From Pseudomonadota bacterium (GTDB taxonomy: Bacteria; Pseudomonadota; Gammaproteobacteria; Burkholderiales; Thiobacillaceae): a DNA stretch of 34,922 bases. The position numbers and the translations under genes were made by a program. How positions within the stretch are numbered: position 1 is the first letter of the stretch; each line of letters starts with the position of its first letter. The DNA is taken from contig JAURYL010000109.1 of NCBI GenBank assembly GCA_030653935.1, positions 1 to 34,922 on the forward strand. Reading direction: 5' to 3'. Of this stretch, positions 6,979 through 16,838 are shown piece by piece. Under the pieces are notes generated by a model. It had not been told where the DNA came from. It saw only the letters and a program-made list of their open reading frames with translations, and searched no databases.

Positions 6979-9738
6979 TTACCCGCGCCGCGCGTGGCGC
7001 AGGATGAGGTCGATCAGCGCGTCCGGGTCGAGCGGCTTGGCGATATGGGCGACCATGCCGGCGGCCATGCAGGCGGCTTTTTCCTCGGCGAAGGCGTGCG
7101 CGGTCTGGCCGATGACCGGCAGGTCCGGGGCCAATTCCAGGATGCGCCGGGTGGCCTCATGGCCGCCCATTTCCGGCATCTGAATATCCATCAGGACGAC
7201 ATCAAAGGCCTTGCCGCCCGCCCGCGCCACCTGTTCCACGGCCAGGCGGCCATTTTCGGCCATGACGACCTTGGCGCCGTCGCTCTCCAGCAGATCCCGG
7301 ATCACTTCCTGGTTCACCTCGTTGTCCTCGGCGACGAGGATGTTCAGACCCGCCAGCGGCAGGGCCTCGGCGCGCGCCGTCTCGGCCGCCGGCGCCGGCA
7401 GGTCCAGGCAAATTTCCTCGCAAGGCAGGCGAACGATGAAGTGGCTGCCCTCGCCGGGCGTGCTCTCGACCGCGATGTCGCCCTTCATCAAACGCAACAG
7501 GCGATGGCTGATGGCCAGACCCAGGCCGGTTCCACCAAAGCGGCGAGTGGTGGAGCCATCGGCCTGTTCGAAGGGGCGGAACAGGCGTTCGATCTGCTCC
7601 CGGGTCATGCCGATGCCGCTGTCGCTGACGCTGTATACCAGGAAGCCGCTCTCGCGCGCGGCGGTCAGCGTGACGCTGCCGGTCGCGGTGAACTTGATCG
7701 CATTGGACAGCAGATTCATCAGCACCTGGCCCAGTCGGAGCGGGTCGCCCAGGCAGGCCTCGGGCAGGTCCGGCGCCTTTCTGATCTTGAACGCCAGACC
7801 CTTGGCCTGGGCGCGTTCGTGCATCAGGGTGGCAACGTCGCGGATCACCTGCACCGGTTGCATCGGTACGTGTTCTATCTTGAGTTTGCCCGCCTCGATC
7901 TTGGAATAGTCGAGGATGTCGTTGATGATGCCCAGCAGCAACTTGCCGGACTGGATGATCTTGGAGAAAGTCTCGCTCGCTCGGTCGCGGCCGACGTTTT
8001 CGCGCAGGCCGATCTGGGCGAGGCCGAGCACACCGTTCAACGGCGTGCGAATCTCATGGCTCATGTTGGCGAGAAATTCGCCTTTCACCCGCGCCAGTCG
8101 CTCGGCCTCCGCCAGGGCCTGGTCACGGGCGGCATCGAGCGCCTTGCGCTGGCTGATGTCGGTGAAGCTGACCACCGCGCCGACGATACGGCCGTCCTTG
8201 CGCATCGGCTGGGTGGCGGTGGCCACCGGCAGCGGCGTGCCATCGGCGCGCCAGAACAGATCGTCGTCGTTGCGCGCGGAATTGCCGCTGTGCAACGCCG
8301 CGAGCATCGGGCAGGTCTCGCGGGGGAAGGGCGAGCCGTCGGCGTGGGTATGGTGCAAGGTGACATGTACCGGGCGGCCGATCAGCGCCTGTGGTGCATG
8401 GCCGAGCATGCGACTGCCGACCGGGTTGATGAAGATCAGGCAGCCATCGGTATCAATGCCGTAGAGCCCGTTGGCGCTGGCATCCAGGATCAAACGGCTG
8501 CGTTCCTCCGCCGCCTGAAGTTCCGCCGTGCGTTGCGCGACCAGCGTTTCGAGGTATTGCCGGTAGGCCTCCAGTTCGGATTCGATGCGCAGCCGCTCTG
8601 TACTGTCCTGGAACACCACCACGGCCCCGAGGGCTTCGCCCTGTTCACTCACCCTCGCGGTATGGAATTCAGCCTGAAAATGGCTGCCATCCTTGCGCCA
8701 GAAGCAATCGCCGTCCACATGGCGGGTGCGTCCATCCAGCAGGGTCTGGGAAGTGGGACAGTCGGCCAGGTCGTAATGGCTGCCATCGGCATGGCTGTGA
8801 TGAGTGAGCGCATGAATCGGCTTGCCGATCAGTTCCTCGGCGGTGTAACCGAGCATCGCCAGGGCCGCCGGGTTGATGAAAGTGGTATGGCCCTCGCGAT
8901 CGACGCCGTAGATACCTTCCGCCACCGACTCCAGCAGCAGGCGATTTTGCCGTCCAAGGCGGCGGCTCTGTTCCAGCGCGGCCTCCGCTCGGCCGAGCGC
9001 CTGGCGCATTTTCTGGCCGCGCTCAAGATGGAATATGCGCAGGATGTAGGCAACTGAAAACGCCACCGCCACCGCGCAGGCGGCGCGGAATAACTGCACC
9101 GGAATGCCGCTCGCTTCCTGGAAATTCTCCTGGTTCAACCAGGCCGCCGGTGCCCAGTCGGCGCGCGGCACCACCAGACCACCGAATATTGCGTAGCCAA
9201 TGAAGGCGACGCCGGCGAGCAGGCAGGCGCGCCAGACCGGACGAAACTCGCTGCTGTCCAGGGTGGGCTGGATGCGGTTGGCGCAATAGAGCATGAAACC
9301 GACGCCGGCGAACAGGGATGCGGGAAAGCCATAGAGATAGCGCGACCAGATGGTGAAATCGCGCGGGACTTCCTCGCCCAGCAACGCGCCCGCCGCCACC
9401 CCCGCCAACAGCGGGAGGTGAAGCCAGCCGGAGAGCAGGCCGCGAGTCATGCCCTTGAGGGAAAGCAGGGAGGCCGCGACCAGGCGGCGCCCGAATTCAT
9501 ACAACAGCAGATAGGAGGCGAGCAACACAGGCGGCCGCAGGCTGGCGAGCATGGGCGTGTCGCCGCGGACCACACGCCAGAGGTCCATCCACTCCAGTGC
9601 GCCATGCACGAAGGCGAAGGCGGCGAGCCAGTGGCTCAAGGTGGAGAGCTCAAAGCGGCTGTCATGCTTGGGCCAGATCACCAGGACCAGGCCCAGTGCC
9701 AGGAATGCGAGTCCGTAGACGAGAAAGACGATGTCCAT
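6979..9738 (-). CDS. Membrane hybrid histidine kinase (7TM-like, PAS-PAS-HisKA-HATPase-REC)
   Basis: A 919-residue inner-membrane kinase. Residues ~1-240 hold about seven hydrophobic segments, an integral sensor I cannot assign to a named family. PAS1 (~260-385) and PAS2 (~410-535) share the motif HH-x-HADGS followed by CP. The phospho-acceptor is His561 in [11 protein letters not shown]; the ATPase domain (~660-775) has NAIKF, DSGIGM and [12 protein letters not shown]-terminal receiver (~797-915) has Asp851 in [13 protein letters not shown] and Lys901. ATG 9738 is preferred over 9768 because GGAA precedes it and it starts the first membrane helix. It lies 149 bp downstream of the larger hybrid kinase, same strand, and probably feeds the same or a linked relay. 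No Hpt domain, so an external one (perhaps the neighbour's) is needed. Confidence 0.92.
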   Translation of the reverse strand: MDIVFLVYGLAFLALGLVLVIWPKHDSRFELSTLSHWLAAFAFVHGALEWMDLWRVVRGDTPMLASLRPPVLLASYLLLYEFGRRLVAASLLSLKGMTRGLLSGWLHLPLLAGVAAGALLGEEVPRDFTIWSRYLYGFPASLFAGVGFMLYCANRIQPTLDSSEFRPVWRACLLAGVAFIGYAIFGGLVVPRADWAPAAWLNQENFQEASGIPVQLFRAACAVAVAFSVAYILRIFHLERGQKMRQALGRAEAALEQSRRLGRQNRLLLESVAEGIYGVDREGHTTFINPAALAMLGYTAEELIGKPIHALTHHSHADGSHYDLADCPTSQTLLDGRTRHVDGDCFWRKDGSHFQAEFHTARVSEQGEALGAVVVFQDSTERLRIESELEAYRQYLETLVAQRTAELQAAEERSRLILDASANGLYGIDTDGCLIFINPVGSRMLGHAPQALIGRPVHVTLHHTHADGSPFPRETCPMLAALHSGNSARNDDDLFWRADGTPLPVATATQPMRKDGRIVGAVVSFTDISQRKALDAARDQALAEAERLARVKGEFLANMSHEIRTPLNGVLGLAQIGLRENVGRDRASETFSKIIQSGKLLLGIINDILDYSKIEAGKLKIEHVPMQPVQVIRDVATLMHERAQAKGLAFKIRKAPDLPEACLGDPLRLGQVLMNLLSNAIKFTATGSVTLTAARESGFLVYSVSDSGIGMTREQIERLFRPFEQADGSTTRRFGGTGLGLAISHRLLRLMKGDIAVESTPGEGSHFIVRLPCEEICLDLPAPAAETARAEALPLAGLNILVAEDNEVNQEVIRDLLESDGAKVVMAENGRLAVEQVARAGGKAFDVVLMDIQMPEMGGHEATRRILELAPDLPVIGQTAHAFAEEKAACMAAGMVAHIAKPLDPDALIDLILRHARRG

Positions 9739-9887
9739 ATCAGTTCCGCACGGCCATTCCGAAGGCACTAACCTCCCCCTTGGGGGGGTAAGGCGGGGAA
9801 TTCGCGGTGCACCGCACCACGCCCGCCGAACGGCCTGGCTCAGTAGCCGGGCCTCCGCGAGCTTGCGAGTAAGGGGGTCGTTTCATG

Positions 9888-12800
9888 TCAGTCCTCCGGT
9901 TGCGCGCGCACCAGGCGCAGGGTCAGCGACGCCGCCTCGAAATCGTAGGCTTCCACCTGACGCCGCAGGACTTCCATCTTGTCACCCAGGGCACCGCGCA
10001 ACGCCGGCGCGTGCTCCCGCAGGATGGCGATGGCGCCGGCGTCGCCATCCTCCAGCAGCCTGGAGAGACGCTCCAGGTATTCGCGCGCGGCGGCCGGGTC
10101 GCTCGCTTCGAGCCCCACTTCGGCACTCGCCTCGGCCTCGCGCCAAGCCGCCAGCGCGGCCTCCACCGCGCTGAAGAACGCACGCATCTCCGCCTCCAGG
10201 GCGGCGGCGAGCGCCTCGATCTCCTGGCTCGGGTCGCCCGCGCGCAAGGCCTGGTCGAGCGCCGTCGCGAGGCCTTGCAAGGTCGTGGCGCCGAGTGTGC
10301 CCGCCGCGCCCTTGAGGCTGTGCGCCAGTTGCTCCACCTGTTCGCGGTCGCCGCTCGCCAGGCACTCGCGCAGGCGCGCCATGTCCGCCTCATGGTGTTC
10401 GACGAACAGGCGCAACAGGGCCGCGTACTTCTCCGGGTTGCCGCGCGTCATGCGCAGACCCGCCTTGGCGTCGAGACCGGGAATGTTTGCAAACCCGCTG
10501 GCGTAAGCCTGCGGGCAGGCAGTGGCGACCGGCATCGCGCCGGAACCGGCCGCGATGGGGTGGGGTCGCGTCGGCAGCCATTTCGCCAGGGCCAGGTAGA
10601 GGGTGTCCGGGTCCACCGGCTTGGCGACATGGTCGTTCATGCCCGCGTCGAGACAACGCTGGCGGTCTTCGCTGAAGGCGTTGGCGGTCATCGCCAGGAT
10701 CGGCACCTGTGCCTGGCCCGGTAGGGCGCGGATCGCGCGGGTCGCCTCCAGGCCATCCATCAGCGGCATCTGCATGTCCATGAGGATGAGGTCGTAGGGC
10801 CGGCTTTCCGCCGCCTGCCTGACCTTCTCCAGCGCCACCAGGCCGTTCTCCGCCAGGTCGGCGCTGAGCCCGACCTCGCGCAGCAGTTCCAGGGCGACTT
10901 CCTGGTTGATCTCGTTGTCCTCGCACAGCAACAAGCGCGCACCGATGAAATCACCGACCGGGCTCGTCTCCGGCGCGACCGTTGCAACATTCGCGGCGTC
11001 GGCGTCGAACAACGGCATCAGGCTGTCATGCAGCGTCGAGGGCGTTACCGGTTTGATCAGCACCGCCTGGAAACCCGCCGCCCGCGCCAATTCCCGCAAT
11101 TCCGGCTCGTCGTAAGCGGTCACCAGCAGTCGCTCGGGTATTTTGCTCAAGGGCAAGGCTTGCAAGCGGCGCGCGGCTTCCATGCCATCCAGGCCCGGCA
11201 TCCGCCAGTCGAGCATCACCAGGTCGTAAGGTTCGCCGGCGCGGTCGGCCGCCTCGATGCGGGCCAGCGCCAGTTCTCCGGATTCCACCGCGTCCACCCG
11301 CAACCCCAGCCCCCGCAGCATTTCCGCCAGCACTTCGCGCACCTCCGCGGCGTCGTCGGCCAACACGGCGCGACGCCCACTCAGCGCCGCCATCCGCGCG
11401 GGCACCGCCGTTTGCGCGGAACGACCCAGGCGCGCGGTGAACCAGAACACGCTGCCATCACCGGGATGGCTTTCCACGCCGACTTCCCCGCGCATCAACT
11501 CTGCCAGGCGCCGGGTGATGGCGAGGCCGAGGCCGGTACCACCAAAACGGCGCGTGGTGGAGGTGTCCACCTGCTCGAACGCCTGGAACAGGCGCGGCAG
11601 CGCCGCCTCGGGAATGCCGATGCCGGTATCCCGCACCTCGAAACGCAGCAGCAGTTCCGCCGCATCCTCCTCGACCAGCGCCACCCGTAGGGTAAGGGTG
11701 CCCTTTTCCGTGAATTTGACCGCGTTGCTGGCGTAATTGAGCAACGCCTGGGTGAGCCGGGTGTAATCGCCGCGCAGCCAGCGCGGCAGATTCGGCGCGA
11801 TATCGACGATCAATTCCAGCCCCTTGTCGCGCGCCTTGTCCAGAACCAGCGCGGCGACACCCCCGAGCAGGCGATCAAGATCGAAATCGCCCTGCTCCAG
11901 GGTCAATTTCCCGGCCTCGATCTTGGAGATATCCAGGACGTCATTGATCACCGCCAGCAGGTGATGCGCCGAGTCGCCGATCTTGCGCAATTTGTCGTGC
12001 TGCTCCGGATCATGGCAGCCCACTTGCAGGAGGTGGGTGAGGCCGACGATGGCGTTCATCGGGGTACGGATTTCATGGCTCATATTGGCCAGGAAGGCGC
12101 TTTTCGCCTGGTTGGCCGTTTCCGCCTCCAGCTTGGCCTCGACCAGTTGCCCGGTACGCTCCGCCACCAGATCTTCCAGATGGTGCCGATATTGTTCCAG
12201 TTCCTCGGCCGTCCGCTTCTTCTCGGTAATATCCTCCTTCACGGCCAGGTAATGGGTGATGCGGCCATCAGGCTGGCGGATGGGCACGATCATGGCCATT
12301 TCGAAATAAAGCTCGCCATTCTTGCGCCGGTTGGTGAACTCGCCCTTCCAGGGCTCGCCCAGGGCCAGGTTGTCCCAAAGTTCCTGATAACGCGGCGACG
12401 GCGTTTTACCCGAATGCAACACATTCGGATTGCGCCCCAGCAACTCCTCGCGGCTGTAGCCGGTGTTGTCGACGAAGGCCTGGTTGACGTACTCGATGCG
12501 CGCGTCCAGGTCGGTGATGACGATGCTATTGGGGCTTTGCTCCACCGCCAGGGACAGCTTGCGCAACTGTTCCTCGACCAGTACCCGCTCGGACACGTCC
12601 TGGACCGTGCCGAGGGAGCGTAGCGGCGTGCCGTCCTCGGCGTAATGGGTCTCGCCGCGCTCATGCACGTGCTTGATCCGCTCTCCCGGCAGCAGCAGGC
12701 GGTGCACGATTTCATAGGGTTGACGGTTGGCGATGGCGTCTTCATACGTCTGCTTCACCCGCGCCCGATCCCCGGGATGGATGGCTTCGAGGAAGGCCTG

Positions 12801-13817
12801 GTAGGAGGCGGAGAATTTCTCCGGATCGATCTCGAAAATACGGAAGATTTCCTCCGACCAATACAAGTGGTTGCCGACCAGATCGAGTTCCCAACTGCCG
12901 ATATGCGCCACCCGCTGGGCATCGCGCAGGCGCGTCTCGGATAGCCGCAGCGCGGCCTCGGCCGCCTTCTGGTCTTCCAGCATGCTGAGCAGGGCGAGGC
13001 GGGCCTCGTCGGCTCGCACCAGCAACCCGGCCATCTCCACCTGCGCGGCGCGCGCCTGGAGCTCCGCGAATTCGCGCGCGGTCTCGTTTTTTTCCAGGGA
13101 CGCCAGCATGTGGTTGAAGTCATCGCCGAGCAGGCCGATTTCATCCTTGCGCCGGAAATTGAGCTGAAAGCCGCGCTCCCCCGCCGCCACCCGGCCGACC
13201 CCCTGGACCAGGCGACGCAGGCCGCGGGTCAGGCCATGCGCGATCGCGGTGGCGAGCAAGGCACCCAGGAAAGTACCCGCGAGGGTGAAAAGCAAGCCGT
13301 CGCGGCGACCGCGACTCAGCATCGCGGTGACATCCTCCCGCCCCATGCCGACACGCGCCCAACCCAGCAATCGGTCACCGGCCATGACCGGCGCCGCCAG
13401 GTCGACGACCTGCTCATCATTGGCCAGAATCATGAATTGCGCCGGTGCCCCGAGCAGGAGCCGGCTGCGCGCATCGCTCAAATACAGGCCGACCCGGGCC
13501 GCTTCGCTGTGCGCCAGCACCCGTCCTTCCGGGTTGAGCAGCATGGCGTAGCGCACATTCGCTTCGCGCCCCACCGAGCGCACCACCTCCTGCAAGCCCA
13601 CCACATCGTTCGCCAGCACCCACGAGGTGCTGCTCACCGCCAGGGTGGCGGCCAGCGCATGTGCCTGTTCCCGGCTGTTGTGTTCGAGGAACTCAGCGCG
13701 TTGACCAACCAGATGCGCCACCATCAAGCCCATCAGCAAGGCATTCAACAGCGTGATGCCGATGTTCAGTTGCAGACGGATTGAAAGATTGCGCAGGCGC
13801 TGGAACAGGGTGTTCAT
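9888..13817 (-). CDS. Hybrid histidine kinase (periplasmic sensor-HAMP-PAS-PAS-HisKA-HATPase-REC-REC-Hpt)
   Basis: A 1309-residue inner-membrane kinase carrying a full internal phosphorelay, as in BarA/TorS-type unorthodox kinases. In order: TM1 (~15-37), periplasmic sensor (~38-173), TM2 (~175-195), HAMP (~197-248), coiled coil, PAS1 (~295-415), PAS2 (~420-535), His581 in [14 protein letters not shown], ATPase ([22 protein letters not shown]), REC1 with Asp870 in [13 protein letters not shown]2 with Asp1014 in [12 protein letters not shown], and Hpt with His1166 in [13 protein letters not shown]. After the Hpt, residues ~1220-1305 form a helical tail resembling a second Hpt-like module without an obvious His. 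Its ATG overlaps the stop of the PhnD-like lipoprotein gene (ATGA), suggesting that this binding protein is its ligand-sensing partner. Confidence 0.94.
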   Translation of the reverse strand: MNTLFQRLRNLSIRLQLNIGITLLNALLMGLMVAHLVGQRAEFLEHNSREQAHALAATLAVSSTSWVLANDVVGLQEVVRSVGREANVRYAMLLNPEGRVLAHSEAARVGLYLSDARSRLLLGAPAQFMILANDEQVVDLAAPVMAGDRLLGWARVGMGREDVTAMLSRGRRDGLLFTLAGTFLGALLATAIAHGLTRGLRRLVQGVGRVAAGERGFQLNFRRKDEIGLLGDDFNHMLASLEKNETAREFAELQARAAQVEMAGLLVRADEARLALLSMLEDQKAAEAALRLSETRLRDAQRVAHIGSWELDLVGNHLYWSEEIFRIFEIDPEKFSASYQAFLEAIHPGDRARVKQTYEDAIANRQPYEIVHRLLLPGERIKHVHERGETHYAEDGTPLRSLGTVQDVSERVLVEEQLRKLSLAVEQSPNSIVITDLDARIEYVNQAFVDNTGYSREELLGRNPNVLHSGKTPSPRYQELWDNLALGEPWKGEFTNRRKNGELYFEMAMIVPIRQPDGRITHYLAVKEDITEKKRTAEELEQYRHHLEDLVAERTGQLVEAKLEAETANQAKSAFLANMSHEIRTPMNAIVGLTHLLQVGCHDPEQHDKLRKIGDSAHHLLAVINDVLDISKIEAGKLTLEQGDFDLDRLLGGVAALVLDKARDKGLELIVDIAPNLPRWLRGDYTRLTQALLNYASNAVKFTEKGTLTLRVALVEEDAAELLLRFEVRDTGIGIPEAALPRLFQAFEQVDTSTTRRFGGTGLGLAITRRLAELMRGEVGVESHPGDGSVFWFTARLGRSAQTAVPARMAALSGRRAVLADDAAEVREVLAEMLRGLGLRVDAVESGELALARIEAADRAGEPYDLVMLDWRMPGLDGMEAARRLQALPLSKIPERLLVTAYDEPELRELARAAGFQAVLIKPVTPSTLHDSLMPLFDADAANVATVAPETSPVGDFIGARLLLCEDNEINQEVALELLREVGLSADLAENGLVALEKVRQAAESRPYDLILMDMQMPLMDGLEATRAIRALPGQAQVPILAMTANAFSEDRQRCLDAGMNDHVAKPVDPDTLYLALAKWLPTRPHPIAAGSGAMPVATACPQAYASGFANIPGLDAKAGLRMTRGNPEKYAALLRLFVEHHEADMARLRECLASGDREQVEQLAHSLKGAAGTLGATTLQGLATALDQALRAGDPSQEIEALAAALEAEMRAFFSAVEAALAAWREAEASAEVGLEASDPAAAREYLERLSRLLEDGDAGAIAILREHAPALRGALGDKMEVLRRQVEAYDFEAASLTLRLVRAQPED

Positions 13818-14815
13818 GGCTGTTCTGGCAAGGGCCGCACGGTGCGGCTGAAGCGCGCGATGAAATCACGCACCGGCTGGTAAGTGGCCTCGTTCGCCGA
13901 CTCGAAGCGCGACAAGGGCAGACGCGCCAGCAGGGCGCGGCCATCGGCGCTGTCATGCAGGGTGAACAGGATGGCGGCCACCTTGTGCAACAACGCCGGC
14001 GGGAAATCGTCGCGCGCCACCAGGCCATTATTGGGCAACGGCTCGCTGCGCCAGCGCACCTCAAGCTGCGCGGCGTGCTCGGGATGATCCTTCTGGAAGG
14101 CGATCCAGGGCGGCGGCCAGGTGGCGCCGGCTGCACTGTCGCCCAGGTAGATATTCATGATCGAGGACTCCTGCGAGCCGACATAGCGCGATTCGTAGGC
14201 ATTGATCGGCAAACCGTGTTCGTGCAGAAAGTGCTGCGGCAGCATGGTGGCCGCCAGCGCCGTTTTCGCGGGGAAGCTCACCACCTTGCCTTTCAGATCG
14301 GCGACCACGCGGATCGGACCGTCCCGCCGCGTCAGGATGATGCCGCGAAACTGCTCGTCATCACCCATCTTGCCGAACACGCGATAGCCGTGGCGAAGCG
14401 CGTTCACGGTCTGATAGGGATTGGGCAACGCCAGCTCGAACCGGCGGCCGTAGAGTTTTTTGTCGAATTCCTCGTAATTGCGCGAGGCTTCCAGAATGAA
14501 CCGGGCTTCCGGAATGGCGGCGTTGAGACGATCCACCAGGGGGCCATACACCGCGAACAAGCGTTCCGGGTTGTGCAAGGGATGCACGGCGAAACGGTAT
14601 TCCGGGCGCGTCGGCGGGCTTGCCGGGCTGCTGGAAAACGCGGGTTGGTAGGCGGCCGGGCGTTCGCCGTCACCGCAGCCGCCGAATAGCAAGGCGATGG
14701 TCAAGAACGCCAGCAGCGCGTAAAGCCGTGGGAGCGGGCTTGCCCGCAAAGCAACGGTCGCCATCGCGGGCAAGCCCGCTCCCACACAGCCGACGAATGC
14801 GGCGGCGCGTTTCAT
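13814..14815 (-). CDS. PhnD-like periplasmic binding lipoprotein (sensor partner)
   Basis: A 333-residue phosphate/phosphonate-type substrate-binding protein: [20 protein letters not shown] (about 73-92), [10 protein letters not shown], the [15 protein letters not shown] strand, a hinge region and [14 protein letters not shown]. The hydrophobic stretch [14 protein letters not shown] (about 34-47) is a lipoprotein signal with lipid Cys47. No permease or ATPase gene accompanies it; instead it overlaps a PAS gene upstream and a hybrid kinase downstream, both as ATGA, so a sensing role is inferred. Residues 11-30 are encoded by a palindromic repeat (14728-14785), giving an unusually long n-region. 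An alternative start at Met18, inside the repeat, would give a more normal signal peptide, but the ATGA coupling favours 14815. Ligand unknown. Confidence 0.87.
   Translation of the reverse strand: MKRAAAFVGCVGAGLPAMATVALRASPLPRLYALLAFLTIALLFGGCGDGERPAAYQPAFSSSPASPPTRPEYRFAVHPLHNPERLFAVYGPLVDRLNAAIPEARFILEASRNYEEFDKKLYGRRFELALPNPYQTVNALRHGYRVFGKMGDDEQFRGIILTRRDGPIRVVADLKGKVVSFPAKTALAATMLPQHFLHEHGLPINAYESRYVGSQESSIMNIYLGDSAAGATWPPPWIAFQKDHPEHAAQLEVRWRSEPLPNNGLVARDDFPPALLHKVAAILFTLHDSADGRALLARLPLSRFESANEATYQPVRDFIARFSRTVRPLPEQP
14728..14785. repeat. REP-like inverted pair inside the lipoprotein signal-peptide coding region
   Basis: GTGGGAGCGGGCTTGCCCGC (14728-14747) and its perfect 20-bp reverse complement (14766-14785) flank an 18-nt spacer. 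The same unit forms the right arm of the 89-bp composite repeats at 20125 and 22578. The element is 58 bp, not a multiple of three, yet is read without a stop as residues 11-30 of the lipoprotein. Confidence 0.9.
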
Positions 14816-15423
14816 TCGTCGGCTCCCGGATGCGGGAAACCATCGCCACTCTGGAGTTCCGCGCTGGCGTAGCGCGGCGGCCGCGCCTGCTCGGCCAGCA
14901 ACTCATTCACTTCCCGCTTCAGTTCGAGGACGCGCATCTCGCGCCCCAGGGTGGCCTCCCGCCAGCGGCGCAGTTCCGCGACCTGAGCCGCGAGTTGCTC
15001 CTGGAATTCGTGATTGGCGGTAATGTCGCGGGCGATGCCGAGGACGCCGATGAGCCGCCCCGCGCTGTCGCGCATGGGTGTCTTGATGGTTTCCAACAAA
15101 GCCTTGTGGCCATCATCGGCGAAAGTCACCCACTCCATGTTGACGCTGGGCGCATCCGCGAGCATGGCCTTGCGGTCATGCTCGCGGAAGAAATCCGCCA
15201 GTTCCCGGTCGAGGAAGGCGTAATCGGTCTTGCCGATGATGGTGGCCTCACTGGCGCCGAAAAACCGCTCGAACATGGGATTGCAGGCGAGGTAGACACC
15301 CTCCGTGTCTTTCAACCAGATCAGATCGGGAATGGTGCTGACCAAGGTACGCAACAGACGAATCTGTTCCGCGTCGTCGCGCGGCGACGAGGTGACGGCG
15401 GCGACAGGATCAGTCGTGGTCAT
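14812..15423 (-). CDS. Stand-alone PAS-domain protein with coiled-coil tail
   Basis: A 203-residue soluble protein. Residues ~20-135 form a PAS domain (TIPDLIWLKDTEGVYLACN, FFGASEATIIGKTDYAF, KTPMRDSAGRLIGVLGIARD), followed by a charged coiled coil (~137-180, ending in REMRVLELKREVNELL) and a short acidic tail. It has no kinase, cyclase or HTH output domain. The ATG at 15423 is used because it starts just before the PAS domain and overlaps the upstream HD-GYP gene by 14 nt; longer versions run far into that gene in another frame. Its stop overlaps the next ATG (ATGA). In an operon of a response regulator, binding lipoprotein and hybrid kinase it may be an accessory cytoplasmic sensor or a broken-off kinase input. 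Ligand unknown. Confidence 0.82.
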   Translation of the reverse strand: MTTTDPVAAVTSSPRDDAEQIRLLRTLVSTIPDLIWLKDTEGVYLACNPMFERFFGASEATIIGKTDYAFLDRELADFFREHDRKAMLADAPSVNMEWVTFADDGHKALLETIKTPMRDSAGRLIGVLGIARDITANHEFQEQLAAQVAELRRWREATLGREMRVLELKREVNELLAEQARPPRYASAELQSGDGFPHPGADE

Positions 15424-16555
15424 CTTGATTAGGGGCCACATCATCGCGGTAACGCGCCGCGATGGCGGTGAATTCATCGAACACTTCCAGGAAAGCGTCG
15501 ACCACATCGGGGTCGAAATGACGGCCGCGCTCGCCGACGATGATCTCGCGCGCCTGTTCATGCGACATCGCCGGCTTGTAGACACGGCGTGAAATGAGTG
15601 CGTCGAAGACATCGGCCAGCGCCATCAGGCGCGCCGAAATGGGGATGGCATCGCCGGTCAATCCGTCCGGATAACCACTGCCGTCCCACTTTTCATGGTG
15701 CCAACGCGCGATCTCCTTCGCGGTGGCGAGAAACGCCACCGGCTTCACCGCGTCGCGTTCCGCCTGCTCGATCGCGTCGAAACCGAGCAGGGCATGGGTC
15801 TTCATGATGGTCCATTCATCCGGCGTCAGCTTGCCCGGCTTAAGCAGGATGTGGTCGGGGACGCCGACCTTGCCGATATCGTGTAGCGGCGCCGATTTGG
15901 CCAATTGTTCGATGCATTCACCGCTCAAGCGAGCGGCAAAACGCGGATGCGCGCGCAAATGAGTCGCCAGCGCGCGCACATAGGATTGCGTGCGATGGAT
16001 GTGATTTCCGGTTTCCGAGTCGCGCGTCTCCGCCAGGCGCGCCAGGGCATGGATGCTGACATCCTGGATCAGCAGGATCTCGCTCAATCGGGCGGCCACT
16101 TCGGCCTCCAGCACCTCGTTCTTGTTTTTCAGCCAGTCGCGCGCCTCTTTCAACTCCAGTTGCGCCCTCACCCGCGCCAGGACGATGGGCGGGCGGATCG
16201 GTTTGCTGATGTAGTCCACCGCGCCCAGATCGAAGCCGCGCTGCTCATCCTCGACGGCGGTCATGGCGGTGACGAAAATCACCGGCACGTCGGCGCAGCC
16301 GGGAGTTTCCCGCAGCCGGGCCAGGACGCTGTAGCCATCCATGCCCGGCATCATCACATCGAGCAGGATCAGATCCGGCCGCGGCTCGGACATCGCCAGA
16401 CGCAACGCGCGCGGCCCGGAATTGGCCACCAGCACGCGATACCAGGGCGCCAGGAGGTCGGCCAGGACCGACAGATTTTCCGGCGTGTCATCCACCAGCA
16501 ATAACGTGGCGATCCGGGGCGATGCGCCTGGGCGTGCGGCCAATGCGGGGGTCAT
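15410..16555 (-). CDS. Response regulator with HD-GYP domain (probable c-di-GMP phosphodiesterase)
   Basis: A 381-residue two-domain regulator. The receiver (~16-130) has LLLVDDTPEN, phospho-acceptor Asp66 in LILLDVMMPGMDGY and Lys118. A linker helix (~135-165) leads to an HD-GYP domain: His225/Asp226 in APLHDIGKVGVPD, HHEKWDGSGYPDGL with the GYP triad at 294-296, and ADVFDAL (about 314-320). Intact HD and GYP motifs suggest active hydrolysis of cyclic di-GMP. It is the first gene of a coupled minus-strand operon with the PAS protein, the PhnD-like lipoprotein and a hybrid kinase, so the kinase is its probable phosphodonor. The ATG at 16555 begins after a 283-bp intergenic region. Confidence 0.93.
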   Translation of the reverse strand: MTPALAARPGASPRIATLLLVDDTPENLSVLADLLAPWYRVLVANSGPRALRLAMSEPRPDLILLDVMMPGMDGYSVLARLRETPGCADVPVIFVTAMTAVEDEQRGFDLGAVDYISKPIRPPIVLARVRAQLELKEARDWLKNKNEVLEAEVAARLSEILLIQDVSIHALARLAETRDSETGNHIHRTQSYVRALATHLRAHPRFAARLSGECIEQLAKSAPLHDIGKVGVPDHILLKPGKLTPDEWTIMKTHALLGFDAIEQAERDAVKPVAFLATAKEIARWHHEKWDGSGYPDGLTGDAIPISARLMALADVFDALISRRVYKPAMSHEQAREIIVGERGRHFDPDVVDAFLEVFDEFTAIAARYRDDVAPNQDDHD

Positions 16556-16838
16556 GGCGAAAGATAGGGTTCAGGTTCTTTCATATCGGCCGATGCGACG
16601 AATTGTTTAGACCTTTTTGGCGCTGTGTGTATTTATCAAGGCGGCCTGGGTGTTCATTCTTTCGGCTCTATGTGAATCGGAGTGGGTAACGCGTAGCCGT
16701 AGGGGCGGGTTTCAAACCCGCCCCTACTCGCGATGCAACGGTGGCTATCACGGGCAAGCCCACTCTGCCCGCCAGGCTGGCTCGATGACCCACCGCATTT
16801 CATACAGTGCCATTCTTTCCGGTAGCCCCCCCGGGTCG
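16556..16838. other. Intergenic region with degenerate composite repeat
   Basis: This stretch separates the sigma-54 activator stop (16839) from the HD-GYP start (16555), both on the minus strand. It holds a perfect 29-bp palindrome at 16699-16727 and a decayed partner arm to about 16768. The rest is AT-richer near the HD-GYP start and must contain that operon's promoter, but I find no convincing -35/-10 or -24/-12 pair. Confidence 0.6.
16699..16768. repeat. Composite REP-like repeat, copy 3 (degenerate)
   Basis: The left arm is GTAGGGGCGGGTTT, C, then its perfect reverse complement (16699-16727). A shortened, altered version of the right arm (CGGGCAAGCCCACTCT) follows. The left arm matches the copies at 20125 and 22578 except for the central base. 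Confidence 0.85.

Noticed and set aside
6994-9057. A 687-codon plus-strand open frame antisense to the hybrid kinase
   Set aside because: It is a shadow of GC-rich codon bias: the minus-strand frame has full PAS, HisKA, ATPase and receiver motifs, while this frame has no recognisable domain and an implausible His/Gln/Arg-rich composition.
9739-9887. GC-rich spacer between the two hybrid kinases with CCTCCCCCTTGGGGGGG
   Set aside because: Looks like a dispersed intergenic repeat, but only one copy is in the window and no gene or defined promoter is visible, so it was not listed as a feature.
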